A stretch of DNA of 37,933 nucleotides, from positions 1 through 37,933 of the forward strand of contig DATGUA010000057.1 of assembly GCA_035301545.1 (NCBI GenBank), read 5' to 3'. How positions within the stretch are numbered: the stretch's first letter is position 1; each line of letters starts with the position of its first letter. Under the pieces are notes generated by a model. It saw only the letters and a program-made list of their open reading frames with translations, did not search any database and was not told the origin of the DNA. Below, piece by piece: positions 26,500 to 34,382 of this stretch. The stretch is from DATGUA01 sp035301545. Lineage in GTDB: Bacteria > Bacillota > Clostridia > Tissierellales > Tissierellaceae. The position numbers were made by a program, and so were the translations under genes.

Positions 26500-27117
26500 C
26501 TAATCTAATATATTCTCTAGAACTTCTCTAACTATATCAAAATTATATCCTCTTCTTTGAAGATAACCTCCTAATTTTCGATATTGAGCATTTCTATTAT
26601 CATTTTTATAACTAGAAACCTTTTTTAAAGCTAATTCCGTAGCCATTTCTAATTCTTGTTCATAATCAGGTTCTAAAACTTCCTCTATAATTTCTCTAGA
26701 GATTCCTTTTATACTAAGTTCTTGCTTAATTCTATATGATCCTAGTTTATTTATTTCGGTTTTTTCTTGAATAAAGGTTTCGGCAAATCTAGTATCATTT
26801 ATATAATTTTTATCTAAACAATAATTGATAGCATTATTAATCTTGTCTTCATCGTATCCCCTTATTTTTAATCTATCATATACTTCTTTTTGTGATCTTT
26901 CTCTATAAGAAAGAAACTTTAGGGTGTATTCTATGACTTTGTTTTGTTCTTCCGCATTTAATACATCATCAATAAATTCTTGAGAAACTTCTTTATCTTT
27001 AAATAAATCATATTTATATCGTAATGTATCTGTTAATCCGAAAGCAAACCGATCATCAATATAAATATTTACCCTATCTTGCCGTCGTTTTTGTGTTTCA
27101 ATTTTAGTTATTTTCAT
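26500..27117 (-). CDS. recX: Recombination regulator RecX
   Basis: This 205-aa protein binds RecA filaments and limits or modulates recombination. It shows the helical-repeat composition of RecX: an N-terminal K-R-R-Q-D-R-V-N-I-Y-I-D strand pair, then R-S-Q-K-E-V-Y-D-R-L-K-I-R-G-Y, the diagnostic Y-I-N-D-T-R-F-A-E and K-L-G-S-Y-R-I-K-Q-E-L-S-I-K-G-I-S. A final R-K-L-G-G-Y-L-Q-R-R-G-Y repeat ends the protein. The ATG is at 27117 with AAAGGG upstream. It heads the minus-strand operon and has its own promoter at 27160-27187. recA is not in the window. The length is normal and no defect is seen. Confidence 0.94.
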   Translation of the reverse strand: MKITKIETQKRRQDRVNIYIDDRFAFGLTDTLRYKYDLFKDKEVSQEFIDDVLNAEEQNKVIEYTLKFLSYRERSQKEVYDRLKIRGYDEDKINNAINYCLDKNYINDTRFAETFIQEKTEINKLGSYRIKQELSIKGISREIIEEVLEPDYEQELEMATELALKKVSSYKNDNRNAQYRKLGGYLQRRGYNFDIVREVLENILD

Positions 27118-27159
27118 TTAATAATCCCTTTCTATAAGATTTAAGTAGTATTAGAGGTT

Positions 27160-27187
27160 AGTATAATTTTTATAATAACATCTTCAA
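27160..27187 (-). promoter_or_regulatory. Candidate promoter of the recX operon
   Basis: On the minus strand TTGAAG (27182-27187) is followed after 16 nt by TATACT (27160-27165). It lies ~45 nt before the recX ATG and diverges from the degV promoter. Confidence 0.5.
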
Positions 27188-27246
27188 TTAGCCTATATAT
27201 ATAATAACAGATTAAGATTAAAATGAGAAGAAGGAAAAGAATAGGC

Positions 27247-27274
27247 TTATTAAATTAAAAGATTATGTTATAAT
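27247..27274 (+). promoter_or_regulatory. degV promoter with extended -10
   Basis: TGTTATAAT (27266-27274) is a perfect extended -10 (TGnTATAAT). TTATTA (27247-27252) is a weak -35 at 16 nt. The predicted start near 27281 lies inside the palindrome. Confidence 0.6.
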
Positions 27275-27303
27275 GTTTAATATACTTATATTAAACATTA
27301 TAA
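27268..27303. promoter_or_regulatory. 36-bp palindrome overlapping the degV -10 and transcript start (operator candidate)
   Basis: TTATAATGTTTAATATA (27268-27284) and its exact reverse complement (27287-27303) are separated by only CT. The left arm contains most of the -10 hexamer, and the right arm covers the first transcribed bases. This is the classic location for a dimeric repressor. No T-run follows, so it is not a terminator. The regulator is unknown. Confidence 0.7.
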
Positions 27304-27345
27304 GAATAGAATTAAATGAATCAGAATAATTGGAGGTAGTTTGTA

Positions 27346-28233
27346 ATGACAAAAATTATAATAGATAGTACGTCAGATTTACCAGAAGATATAATTGAAA
27401 GATATGATATAGATATTCTACCTCTCAGAATATTTATTAATGACAAGGAATATTTAGATAAGGTAACTATTTCTGTTGAAGAAATATATGAGGAAATGAG
27501 AAATGGGATATTGCCTCAAACCTCTCTTCCAAATCCGAAAGATACTTACGAATTATTTGAGAAATATGCATCTAAAGGAAAAAACTTTATTTTTTATTCT
27601 TTTTCATCGAAATTATCTAGTACATATGAGACGTCTTATTTAATTATAAGAGAATTGGAGAAAAAGTTCCCTAATGTAAAGATGGAGGTTATAGATACAC
27701 AGGGTGGTTCTTTAGGATCAGGACTAATAGCATTACAAGGAGCTATACTATCAAAGGAAGGTAAATCTTTTGAAGATATAGTGGAGATGTCTAAGGAAAG
27801 TATAGGATATGTAGAACATGTATTTTCTATTAATGATTTAAGTTGGCTTTTAAAAGGTGGTAGAATTAGTAAGAGTAGCGAAATAATTGGAAAGACCTTA
27901 AATATAAAACCTATATTAGATGTACAGGATGGAGAGATGATAGTAATAAAAAAGGTAAGAGGCGAAAAACGAATGTTAAACACTGTACTGGATATAGTTC
28001 AAGAAAGAATTAAAGAATTTCCAAACCAGATTATTGGAATAGCACATGCAGATGATCTTAAGACTGCATTAAAAGTTAAGGATATGATAGCTAAAGAGAT
28101 AGGTGATGTAAATAATATTTTCTTAGAAAAGATAGGAAGTGTATTAGGAACTCATTTAGGAATAGGTGGAGTCGGTGTATGCTTTTTAAATAAAGAACCT
28201 AATTTCTATATAAATAATTTAAAAACTATATAA
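27346..28233 (+). CDS. degV: DegV-family fatty-acid-binding protein
   Basis: This 295-aa two-domain protein is of the DegV/FakB type, which binds a fatty acid and presents it to a kinase (FakA) for incorporation into phospholipid. Family marks: I-I-I-D-S-T-S-D-L-P at the N-terminus, T-S-L-P-N-P, F-S-S-K-L-S-S-T-Y, V-I-D-T-Q-G-G-S-L-G-S-G, L-L-K-G-G-R-I-S and a later G-I-A-H-A-D-D. No FakA gene is nearby. The ATG has TGGAGG 9 nt upstream. It is preceded by an extended -10 promoter buried in a 36-bp palindrome, so it is probably tightly repressed under some condition, perhaps by lipid supply (inference). Confidence 0.92.
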   Translation: MTKIIIDSTSDLPEDIIERYDIDILPLRIFINDKEYLDKVTISVEEIYEEMRNGILPQTSLPNPKDTYELFEKYASKGKNFIFYSFSSKLSSTYETSYLIIRELEKKFPNVKMEVIDTQGGSLGSGLIALQGAILSKEGKSFEDIVEMSKESIGYVEHVFSINDLSWLLKGGRISKSSEIIGKTLNIKPILDVQDGEMIVIKKVRGEKRMLNTVLDIVQERIKEFPNQIIGIAHADDLKTALKVKDMIAKEIGDVNNIFLEKIGSVLGTHLGIGGVGVCFLNKEPNFYINNLKTI

Positions 28234-28246
28234 AGATTAGATTAAG

Positions 28247-28275
28247 TTAATTCTTTTGCTAGTATATGGTATAAT
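28247..28275 (+). promoter_or_regulatory. Candidate promoter of the FHA-rodA-PBP operon
   Basis: TGGTATAAT (28267-28275) is an extended -10, with a weak TTAATT (28247-28252) at 17 nt. It lies ~83 nt ahead of the FHA gene. Confidence 0.5.
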
Positions 28276-28357
28276 ATCAATATAATTTAAAAAATATGAT
28301 TATGGTAATAATGTAGATATAGATGTCTTATACCTATAAGTATTGGAGGAATAGAAA

Positions 28358-28789
28358 TTGTTTAATATATTATCGTTACTATTTAAGTATATATTTATAA
28401 TAATTATATATATGTTCATATTTAGCATTATTAGACTTATCTATTTAGATATAAAAGGTATGAGTTCATCTCATAGAGGTGAGAATGTATATATAAAATT
28501 AATAAATAGAAAAGATTTACTTCCTTTTAAAATAAACGAACATTACTCTATAGAGGATGTTTTAACCCTTGGAAGACAAGGAGATAATGATATAGTAATA
28601 AAAGATCCTTTTGTATCAAAAAAACATTTAAAAATTGTAGAAGATGAAGAAGAATACTATTTAGAAGATTTAAATAGCTCTAATGGAACCTTTTTAAATG
28701 GAGAAAGGATTCAAGATGCAGTTAGATTATCTAATGGAGATAAAATAAGTATTGGCAATGTAGAATTTTTATTTGTAGAGAGAGAGTAG
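28358..28789 (+). CDS. Membrane-anchored FHA-domain protein
   Basis: This 143-aa protein has an N-terminal transmembrane helix (residues ~8-30, very Ile/Phe-rich) and a cytoplasmic forkhead-associated domain (about 60-140). FHA domains bind phosphothreonine. The core residues are present: L-G-R-Q-G-D-N-D-I-V, D-P-F-V-S-K-K-H and L-E-D-L-N-S-S-N-G-T-F-L-N-G. The start is TTG 28358, 8 nt after TGGAGGA; there is no suitable ATG. The rodA-like gene starts 8 nt after its stop. The family is known to link Ser/Thr phosphorylation to wall synthesis in actinobacteria, where FhaB is encoded with RodA and PbpA. No kinase or phosphatase gene is seen here. Confidence 0.92.
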   Translation: MFNILSLLFKYIFIIIIYMFIFSIIRLIYLDIKGMSSSHRGENVYIKLINRKDLLPFKINEHYSIEDVLTLGRQGDNDIVIKDPFVSKKHLKIVEDEEEYYLEDLNSSNGTFLNGERIQDAVRLSNGDKISIGNVEFLFVERE

Positions 28790-28797
28790 GAATATAT

Positions 28798-30036
28798 ATG
28801 TTTCGAAAACCAATTAGTGAGAAGACTCCTAGAAAGTTATTATTTATATTTGAGATATTGTCCTTGTTATTAATATTTATATATCAAGGTGAAAGACCAG
28901 ATCGTTATACTTTAGCAACAGGAATAGGATTAGTAATAATAGTTTATTTGTCTAATTACATCTTATTAAAATTATCTGATGGAGATCATTACATATTTTT
29001 AATAGCTACTATGTTAATGTCTATAGGAGTTATTATGATATATAGATTAGACCCATTATTAGGTGTACGTCAATTAATTTGGATATCTTTAGGTATTTTA
29101 TGTTTCTATATCACTTATTTTATAATAAAGTATATTCGAAATTGGGATAAATTTATATATTTATATATAGGTATGGCATATTTGTTATTTATTTTAACTT
29201 TAACATTAGGTGTGGAAACTTATGGATCAACAAATTGGATATCTATAAAGGGATTTAGTTTTCAACCAGCTGAGATTACAAAACTTATACTTATATTTAT
29301 TTTAGCATCTTATTATTCTAATTACGAAAAATTCAAAGGAATTAAATATTCAGCCTATTATTTAATGGGGATAGTGTATTCTTTTATAGCATTATTATTT
29401 CTCCAAAGGGAATTAGGTATGTCGGTTATTTTTTATTGTATTTTTATGGCTTTGTTGTTTATATACGAAGAGGATAGGAAATTACTATTATATAATATAG
29501 TACTACTTATTGTAGGTGCTATTTTAGGATATTTTTTATTTGGTCATGCTAAAATTAGAATACAAACTTGGCTAGATCCCTGGGCATATATAGATGGTAA
29601 AGGATATCAGATTACTCAATCACTATTTGCCCTGGCAGAAGGGGGATTTTTTGGGACTGGATTAGGTTTAGGACATCCATATTTTATTCCTTTAGCTTAT
29701 AATGATTTTATATTTCCAGCTATAGTAGAAGAGATGGGAATATTTACAGGAATTGGGATTATAATGTTATTTATGATATTAGTATATCGAGGCTTTAAAA
29801 TTGCAATAATTCAGGACTATAAATTTTATAGGATTTTAGCTTTAGGAATTAGTGTATTGTTTGGAATTCAATCTTTTATTATTCTTGGAGGAGTTTTAAA
29901 ATTAATACCACTAACTGGTATAACTTTACCTTTTATGGCTTATGGTGGAACCTCTATTCTCTCTAGTTTTATTGCTTTAGGAATATTGCAGGTAGCCTCA
30001 GAGGACTTGGATTGGAAGGTGATTAGTGATGAATAA
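28798..30036 (+). CDS. RodA/FtsW/SpoVE-family peptidoglycan polymerase
   Basis: This 412-aa SEDS-family glycosyltransferase polymerises lipid II with a class B PBP partner. About ten transmembrane helices are visible. SEDS marks: G-S-T-N-W-I, F-Q-P-A-E-I-T-K, Q-R-E-L-G-M-S, Y-Q-I-T-Q-S-L-F-A-L-A-E-G-G-F-F-G-T-G-L-G, N-D-F-I-F-P-A-I-V-E-E-M-G and P-F-M-A-Y-G-G-T-S. The last loops carry the conserved Asp and Glu. Whether it is RodA, FtsW or SpoVE in function cannot be told from sequence. The pairing with a PBP2-type gene overlapping by 8 nt makes an elongation or division polymerase pair certain in kind. The start is ATG 28798, coupled to the FHA gene. Confidence 0.93.
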   Translation: MFRKPISEKTPRKLLFIFEILSLLLIFIYQGERPDRYTLATGIGLVIIVYLSNYILLKLSDGDHYIFLIATMLMSIGVIMIYRLDPLLGVRQLIWISLGILCFYITYFIIKYIRNWDKFIYLYIGMAYLLFILTLTLGVETYGSTNWISIKGFSFQPAEITKLILIFILASYYSNYEKFKGIKYSAYYLMGIVYSFIALLFLQRELGMSVIFYCIFMALLFIYEEDRKLLLYNIVLLIVGAILGYFLFGHAKIRIQTWLDPWAYIDGKGYQITQSLFALAEGGFFGTGLGLGHPYFIPLAYNDFIFPAIVEEMGIFTGIGIIMLFMILVYRGFKIAIIQDYKFYRILALGISVLFGIQSFIILGGVLKLIPLTGITLPFMAYGGTSILSSFIALGILQVASEDLDWKVISDE

Positions 30037-31435
30037 AGAACTTAAAAGAATAATAATAGTTTTAGGAGCCTTTTGTATTTTGTTTATATCTCTAATCGGA
30101 TATTTAAGCTACTTCCAAATTTTCAAGGCAGATGATATAAAAACCCATTCATACAATAAAAGACTTTGGATAAATGAAGAAAATGTGGTTAGAGGGTCTA
30201 TACTTGATAGGAATGATAAGGTGTTAGCTTATAATGAAAAGAAAGATGATTCTAATATTAGGTATTATAAATACGGAAATTTATATAGTCATGTAATAGG
30301 ATATAGTATGATTGAATATGGTAAATCAGGATTAGAACTTGAATATAATGATACACTATTAAATATAAGTGAAAATGCTGCCATAAATGAGATTAAAAAT
30401 TTAGTATTACCAACTTCTGTAGGTAATGATCTAAAATTAACTATAGAACACAGTATGCAGGAAAAGTCTAGAGCTATGTTACAAGGGAAAAAAGGTGCTG
30501 TAGTAACTATGAATCCAAGAACTGGGGAAATATATTCTATGGTAAGTCTTCCAGATTTTAATACGAGTAATTTAAAAGAAGAGTGGAATGATATAGCAGA
30601 AGATCCTGATAGTCCATTTATAAATAGGGCAACACAAGAATTATATGCTCCAGGTTCAACGTTTAAGGTAATAAGTGCTACAGCCATATTAGAGGGATCA
30701 GATGTTGATTTAGATTATGACTGTACTGGAAATACTGTTATAAATGGGCGTACTATTAATGATTATGGTCAAATTGCTCATGGCTCAATAGATTTGTCAA
30801 AAGCTATTGAGCAATCCTGCAATACTTATTTTGCAGAGAAAGCCCAGATTATAGGAAAGGATTATTTAGGTAAAACGGCAGACAAATTTATGTTTAATAA
30901 AAACATTAATTTTGATTTATCAACGAAAAAATCAATATTTCCTTATAAGAAAAATTTGGGAAAGGTTGAATTAGCATATTCTGCTATAGGTCAAGATAAA
31001 ATTGAAGTTACACCTTTAAATATGGCTATGGTAGCTTCCTCCATTGCTAATGATGGAATAATGGTTAAACCTATTTTAATAAAAGAAATATTAGATAAAA
31101 ATGGAAAAACTTTAGAAACTATGGAAACAGATACTTTGTCAACAGTAACAGATAGTGTAAATGCTAATAAAGTGAAAGATATGATGAAGGGAGTAGTATC
31201 TTCAGGTACAGGGAAAAATGCTAGTATAAACAATGTAAGTGTAGCTGGTAAAACTGGAACAGCTGAAGTTGATGGAAAGGATTCTCATAGTTGGTTTATA
31301 GGATTTGCTCCTGCAGAGGATCCAAAGATAGCTATAGCAGTGGTCTTAGAGGAATCAGGATTAACTGGAGGACAGGGTGCAGCGCCTATAGCTAGAGATT
31401 TAATGATACATGGTCTAAATAATATAAATTTTTAG
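30029..31435 (+). CDS. Class B penicillin-binding protein (PbpA/FtsI-type transpeptidase)
   Basis: This 468-aa transpeptidase cross-links peptides of new peptidoglycan. One N-terminal transmembrane helix (about 7-27) is followed by a short PBP dimerisation domain (R-G-S-I-L-D-R-N near 60). The transpeptidase domain has catalytic S210-T-F-K, S263-C-N265 and K408-T-G-T. It is short for a class B enzyme, like the actinobacterial PbpA type, and lacks PASTA repeats. ATG 30029 is preferred over GTG 30026 because AAGGTGA lies about 6 nt upstream. It overlaps the SEDS polymerase by 8 nt, so the two are almost certainly a working pair. Oligoendopeptidase F follows 11 nt later. Confidence 0.94.
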   Translation: MNKELKRIIIVLGAFCILFISLIGYLSYFQIFKADDIKTHSYNKRLWINEENVVRGSILDRNDKVLAYNEKKDDSNIRYYKYGNLYSHVIGYSMIEYGKSGLELEYNDTLLNISENAAINEIKNLVLPTSVGNDLKLTIEHSMQEKSRAMLQGKKGAVVTMNPRTGEIYSMVSLPDFNTSNLKEEWNDIAEDPDSPFINRATQELYAPGSTFKVISATAILEGSDVDLDYDCTGNTVINGRTINDYGQIAHGSIDLSKAIEQSCNTYFAEKAQIIGKDYLGKTADKFMFNKNINFDLSTKKSIFPYKKNLGKVELAYSAIGQDKIEVTPLNMAMVASSIANDGIMVKPILIKEILDKNGKTLETMETDTLSTVTDSVNANKVKDMMKGVVSSGTGKNASINNVSVAGKTGTAEVDGKDSHSWFIGFAPAEDPKIAIAVVLEESGLTGGQGAAPIARDLMIHGLNNINF

Positions 31436-31446
31436 GAGGAATATCA

Positions 31447-33243
31447 ATGTCTGAGAAAATTTTAGAAAGAAAAAATGTATCTAAAGAGCATACCTGGGAT
31501 TTAGAGTCTATGTTTGCTAGTGTAGAAGATTGGGAAGAAGAATTTAATAGAGTTAGTAAATTAGGGGAAGAGTTTGAAAATTATAAAGGTAAATTTACAG
31601 ATAATAGTGATAATTTATTACAAGCATTAAAAGATAGAGATAATTTATATAGATCTATAGAAAATATATATTCATATGCCCATATGAAATTAGATGAGGA
31701 TTCTAGAAATAGTAATTCTCAAGAATTAGCGGATAAGGGTATGAGCCTTTTAGTAACTATAAAAGAAAAGACTTCTTTTTTACTTCCAGAATTATTAGAA
31801 CTAGAAGAAAAAACACTAGAAAAGTATATGGAGGAGAATAAGGAATTAGAACTTTATGAACATGCATTAGATGATATTATGAGACAAAAGAAACATGTAC
31901 TTTCGGCTAGAGAAGAGTCTATATTGGCACAAGCAGGGGAGATAGGAAATTCACCACAAAAAATATACTCTGTAATGAATAGTGCAGATTTAAAATTTCC
32001 AGTTGTTAAAGATGAAGATGGTAAAGATGTAGAGTTGACTCAAGGAAACTTTGTACCTTTTATGGAATCGAAGGATAGAGAAGTTAGAAAGAATGCTTTT
32101 AAGTCTTTTTATAGTGTGTTTGATGATTTTAAAAATACATTTGCTACTATTTTAGATGGAGAGTTAAAGAACAATAGATTTAATGCTAAAATGAGAAATT
32201 ATAATTCTACAAGAGAATCTAGTTTAGATGGAAATAATATTCCTGTATCAGTATATGATAACTTAATTAAATCGGTACATGAGAATTTAGATAGTATGTA
32301 TAAATATATGGAGATTAGAAAAAGGGCCCTAGAAGTAGATGAGCTTCATATGTATGATTTATATACACCAATAGTAAGAAATGTAGATTTTGATATTGAA
32401 TATTATGATGGAGTAGAATTAGTTAAAAAAGGATTAGGACCTTTGAGAGAAGAATATTTAGATGTGTTAAATGAAGGATTTAATTCTAGATGGGTAGATA
32501 TATATGAGAATAGAGGTAAAAGATCAGGAGCATATTCTGGAGGTTCTTATGATTCTAAACCTTTTATACTATTAAATTATCATAATACATTAGATAATGT
32601 GTTTACCATTGCTCATGAAATGGGACATTCTGTCCATAGTTATTTTACTAGAAAACATCAACCTTTTGTATATGGAAACTATAGTATATTTGTAGCAGAG
32701 GTAGCCTCTACAGCAAATGAAGCATTATTATTAGATTATATGTTAGAAGAAGTAAAAGATAAGAACGAAAAAATGTATCTATTAAATCACTATATAGAAA
32801 GTTTTAGAAATACAGTATTTAGACAGACTATGTTTGCTGAATTTGAGATGATTATAAATGAACATTTAGAAAAAGGTGGAACTTTAACTGCAGAATATTT
32901 ATGTAAAATTTATAGAGAATTAAATGAATTATATTATGGACCAAATGTAGTTATAGATGATGAAATAGCATTGGAATGGGCTAGAATACCACATTTCTAT
33001 ATGAATTTTTATGTATATCAATATGCTACTGGATTTTCAGCAGCAATAGCTTTATCTGATAATATATTAAAAGGTGAAGAAGATGCAGTAGAAAAATATT
33101 TAGATTTTTTAAAAAGTGGTAGTTCAGATTATCCTATAAATGTACTTCAAAAAGCAGGTGTAGATATGACTATTAAAGATCCAGTAGATAATGCTATGAA
33201 ATTATTTAAGGAATTAGTAGAGGAACTAGATAAATTAATATAA
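31447..33243 (+). CDS. pepF: Oligoendopeptidase F (M3B metallopeptidase)
   Basis: This 598-aa cytoplasmic zinc peptidase hydrolyses short peptides. The catalytic motif H390-E391-M-G-H394 sits in F-T-I-A-H-E-M-G-H-S-V-H. The third zinc ligand is in the helix E-V-A-S-T-A-N-E-A-L. M3 marks near the C-terminus are G-P-N-V-V-I-D-D-E, P-H-F-Y-M-N-F-Y-V-Y-Q-Y-A-T-G and a final L-K-S-G-S-S-D-Y-P. The N-terminal helical domain (1-~200) is complete and the length is standard. It follows the PBP by 11 nt with TTAGGAGGA upstream, so it is co-transcribed with the wall genes. A role in degrading signal-peptide or wall-derived peptides is possible but not shown. Confidence 0.96.
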   Translation: MSEKILERKNVSKEHTWDLESMFASVEDWEEEFNRVSKLGEEFENYKGKFTDNSDNLLQALKDRDNLYRSIENIYSYAHMKLDEDSRNSNSQELADKGMSLLVTIKEKTSFLLPELLELEEKTLEKYMEENKELELYEHALDDIMRQKKHVLSAREESILAQAGEIGNSPQKIYSVMNSADLKFPVVKDEDGKDVELTQGNFVPFMESKDREVRKNAFKSFYSVFDDFKNTFATILDGELKNNRFNAKMRNYNSTRESSLDGNNIPVSVYDNLIKSVHENLDSMYKYMEIRKRALEVDELHMYDLYTPIVRNVDFDIEYYDGVELVKKGLGPLREEYLDVLNEGFNSRWVDIYENRGKRSGAYSGGSYDSKPFILLNYHNTLDNVFTIAHEMGHSVHSYFTRKHQPFVYGNYSIFVAEVASTANEALLLDYMLEEVKDKNEKMYLLNHYIESFRNTVFRQTMFAEFEMIINEHLEKGGTLTAEYLCKIYRELNELYYGPNVVIDDEIALEWARIPHFYMNFYVYQYATGFSAAIALSDNILKGEEDAVEKYLDFLKSGSSDYPINVLQKAGVDMTIKDPVDNAMKLFKELVEELDKLI

Positions 33244-33257
33244 GAATTAAATATAAT

Positions 33258-33297
33258 AAAAAGCCAATTTATTTCAATCAATTGGCTTTTTATTTTT
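33258..33297. terminator. Bidirectional terminator between pepF and NAD kinase
   Basis: A perfect 12-bp stem (33258-33269 with 33280-33291) has A5 at one base and T5 at the other and is followed by TATTTTTAT. It serves both convergent genes. Confidence 0.9.
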
Positions 33298-34102
33298 ATA
33301 AGAATTTACTTTTTAAATTGTTCCAGTACATATTTTTATCAAAGTTTAATTTATAGATTTTTTTATTAGATATTTTAAAATCAATATATTTAATATTATT
33401 ATATTTAAATTCAACTCCATCATTTACAATCAATGAATAATTAGAGTACCGTTTTTCAGGTTTTATTCTTATAATTAAATCTCCAGGTATTACAGCACTA
33501 TTTGGTAGTGATCTATAAGCTTCAGAATTAATTGGAGATAGTGGTGTAATCTGCAGAGTTTCTAATGAAGGATATACAATAGAACCACCAGCAGAGAAGT
33601 TGTAAGCCGTACTTCCAGCAGGTGTAGATATAATAATACCATCGCCACTAAATTTTTCTAAATGATTACCATCTATAAACAAATCTAAATGAATAACCTT
33701 AGATTTTTCTCCTTTGACAGCTATTTCATTTACACTTGTTAAATGATATGTTTTATTATGAGTATATATTTTAGAACTTATTAAAGACATTTCTTCAGTT
33801 TTATAATCCTCTTGTATATATTTATTGATAAAATCATCAATATTTGCAGGTAATATCTCCTGAAAAAATCCGAGATTTCCTGTATTTATCCCTATAAATG
33901 GAATTTCAGGAAACTTATTTCTATGGATAGCTCTTAAAAAAGCGCCATCCCCTCCAACTGTAATATTTAATTCAGCTTTATTGTCATATTTTTGAGAGAC
34001 TGCAAAGCCACGTTGAGACAATTTTTCAATTAATTGCATTGAGGTTTTTCTTGATTTGAAATTTTTATTAGATATAATATTGATTTTTCTATTTTTATTC
34101 AA
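33296..34102 (-). CDS. nadK: NAD kinase
   Basis: This 268-aa NAD kinase (ATP/polyphosphate-dependent) makes NADP from NAD. Motifs: V-G-G-D52-G-A-F-L-R, G-I-N-T-G-N-L-G-F-F, S-G-D-G-I-I-I-S-T-P-A-G-S-T-A-Y-N and S-A-G-G-S-I-V-Y-P. The conserved N-E pair is in S-V-N-E-I-A. The start is TTG 34102, since AAGGAGG (34111-34117) lies 8 nt upstream. The in-frame ATG 34126 has no ribosome site, and a promoter-like TATACT falls next to it. It is usually next to recN/argR-type genes in Firmicutes but here stands alone, convergent with pepF and divergent from the FtsH-like gene. Confidence 0.93.
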   Translation of the reverse strand: MNKNRKINIISNKNFKSRKTSMQLIEKLSQRGFAVSQKYDNKAELNITVGGDGAFLRAIHRNKFPEIPFIGINTGNLGFFQEILPANIDDFINKYIQEDYKTEEMSLISSKIYTHNKTYHLTSVNEIAVKGEKSKVIHLDLFIDGNHLEKFSGDGIIISTPAGSTAYNFSAGGSIVYPSLETLQITPLSPINSEAYRSLPNSAVIPGDLIIRIKPEKRYSNYSLIVNDGVEFKYNNIKYIDFKISNKKIYKLNFDKNMYWNNLKSKFL

Positions 34103-34316
34103 GTGAAATCCCTCCTTTTTTGTCATCTGTATACTAATATAATATCTATTTTAATATTCCATATAGACTATATTATACAATATAATTAGCATTATAGGGA
34201 GGAAAAATTACTTTTTATTAAAGAAGAATTTATGAAAGTTAGATTATATAAAATATAAGGTTTTGTCATAGAACTTCAAGTTTAATGATGTGACATTATA
34301 TGGAAGAGAAGATTGA

Positions 34317-34345
34317 TAGACATCGAATATATCAGATGTTATAAT
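34317..34345 (+). promoter_or_regulatory. Promoter of the FtsH-like gene
   Basis: TAGACA (34317-34322, 5 of 6 to consensus), a 17-nt spacer and TATAAT (34340-34345) with the TG extension (34337-34338). The start near 34352 excludes the upstream in-frame ATG at 34344. Confidence 0.7.
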
Positions 34346-34382
34346 GGTAATCACATTGTACAAGCCTGAAAGGAGTAAAAAT

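Noticed and set aside
27268..27303. The degV palindrome as an intrinsic terminator
   Set aside because: No T-run on either side, an all-AT stem, and it overlaps a strong promoter of the gene it precedes.
34103..34126. ATG start for NAD kinase at 34126
   Set aside because: No ribosome site in front, whereas TTG 34102 has a perfect AAGGAGG at 8 nt.
34190..34260. A short reading frame after GGGAGG near 34198-34203
   Set aside because: Only an 8-codon ATG frame follows. Nothing supports a gene.
34344..34382. Upstream in-frame ATG for the FtsH-like gene
   Set aside because: It lies inside or at the -10 hexamer, before the predicted transcript start, and has no ribosome site. ATG 34383 has GAAAGGAG.
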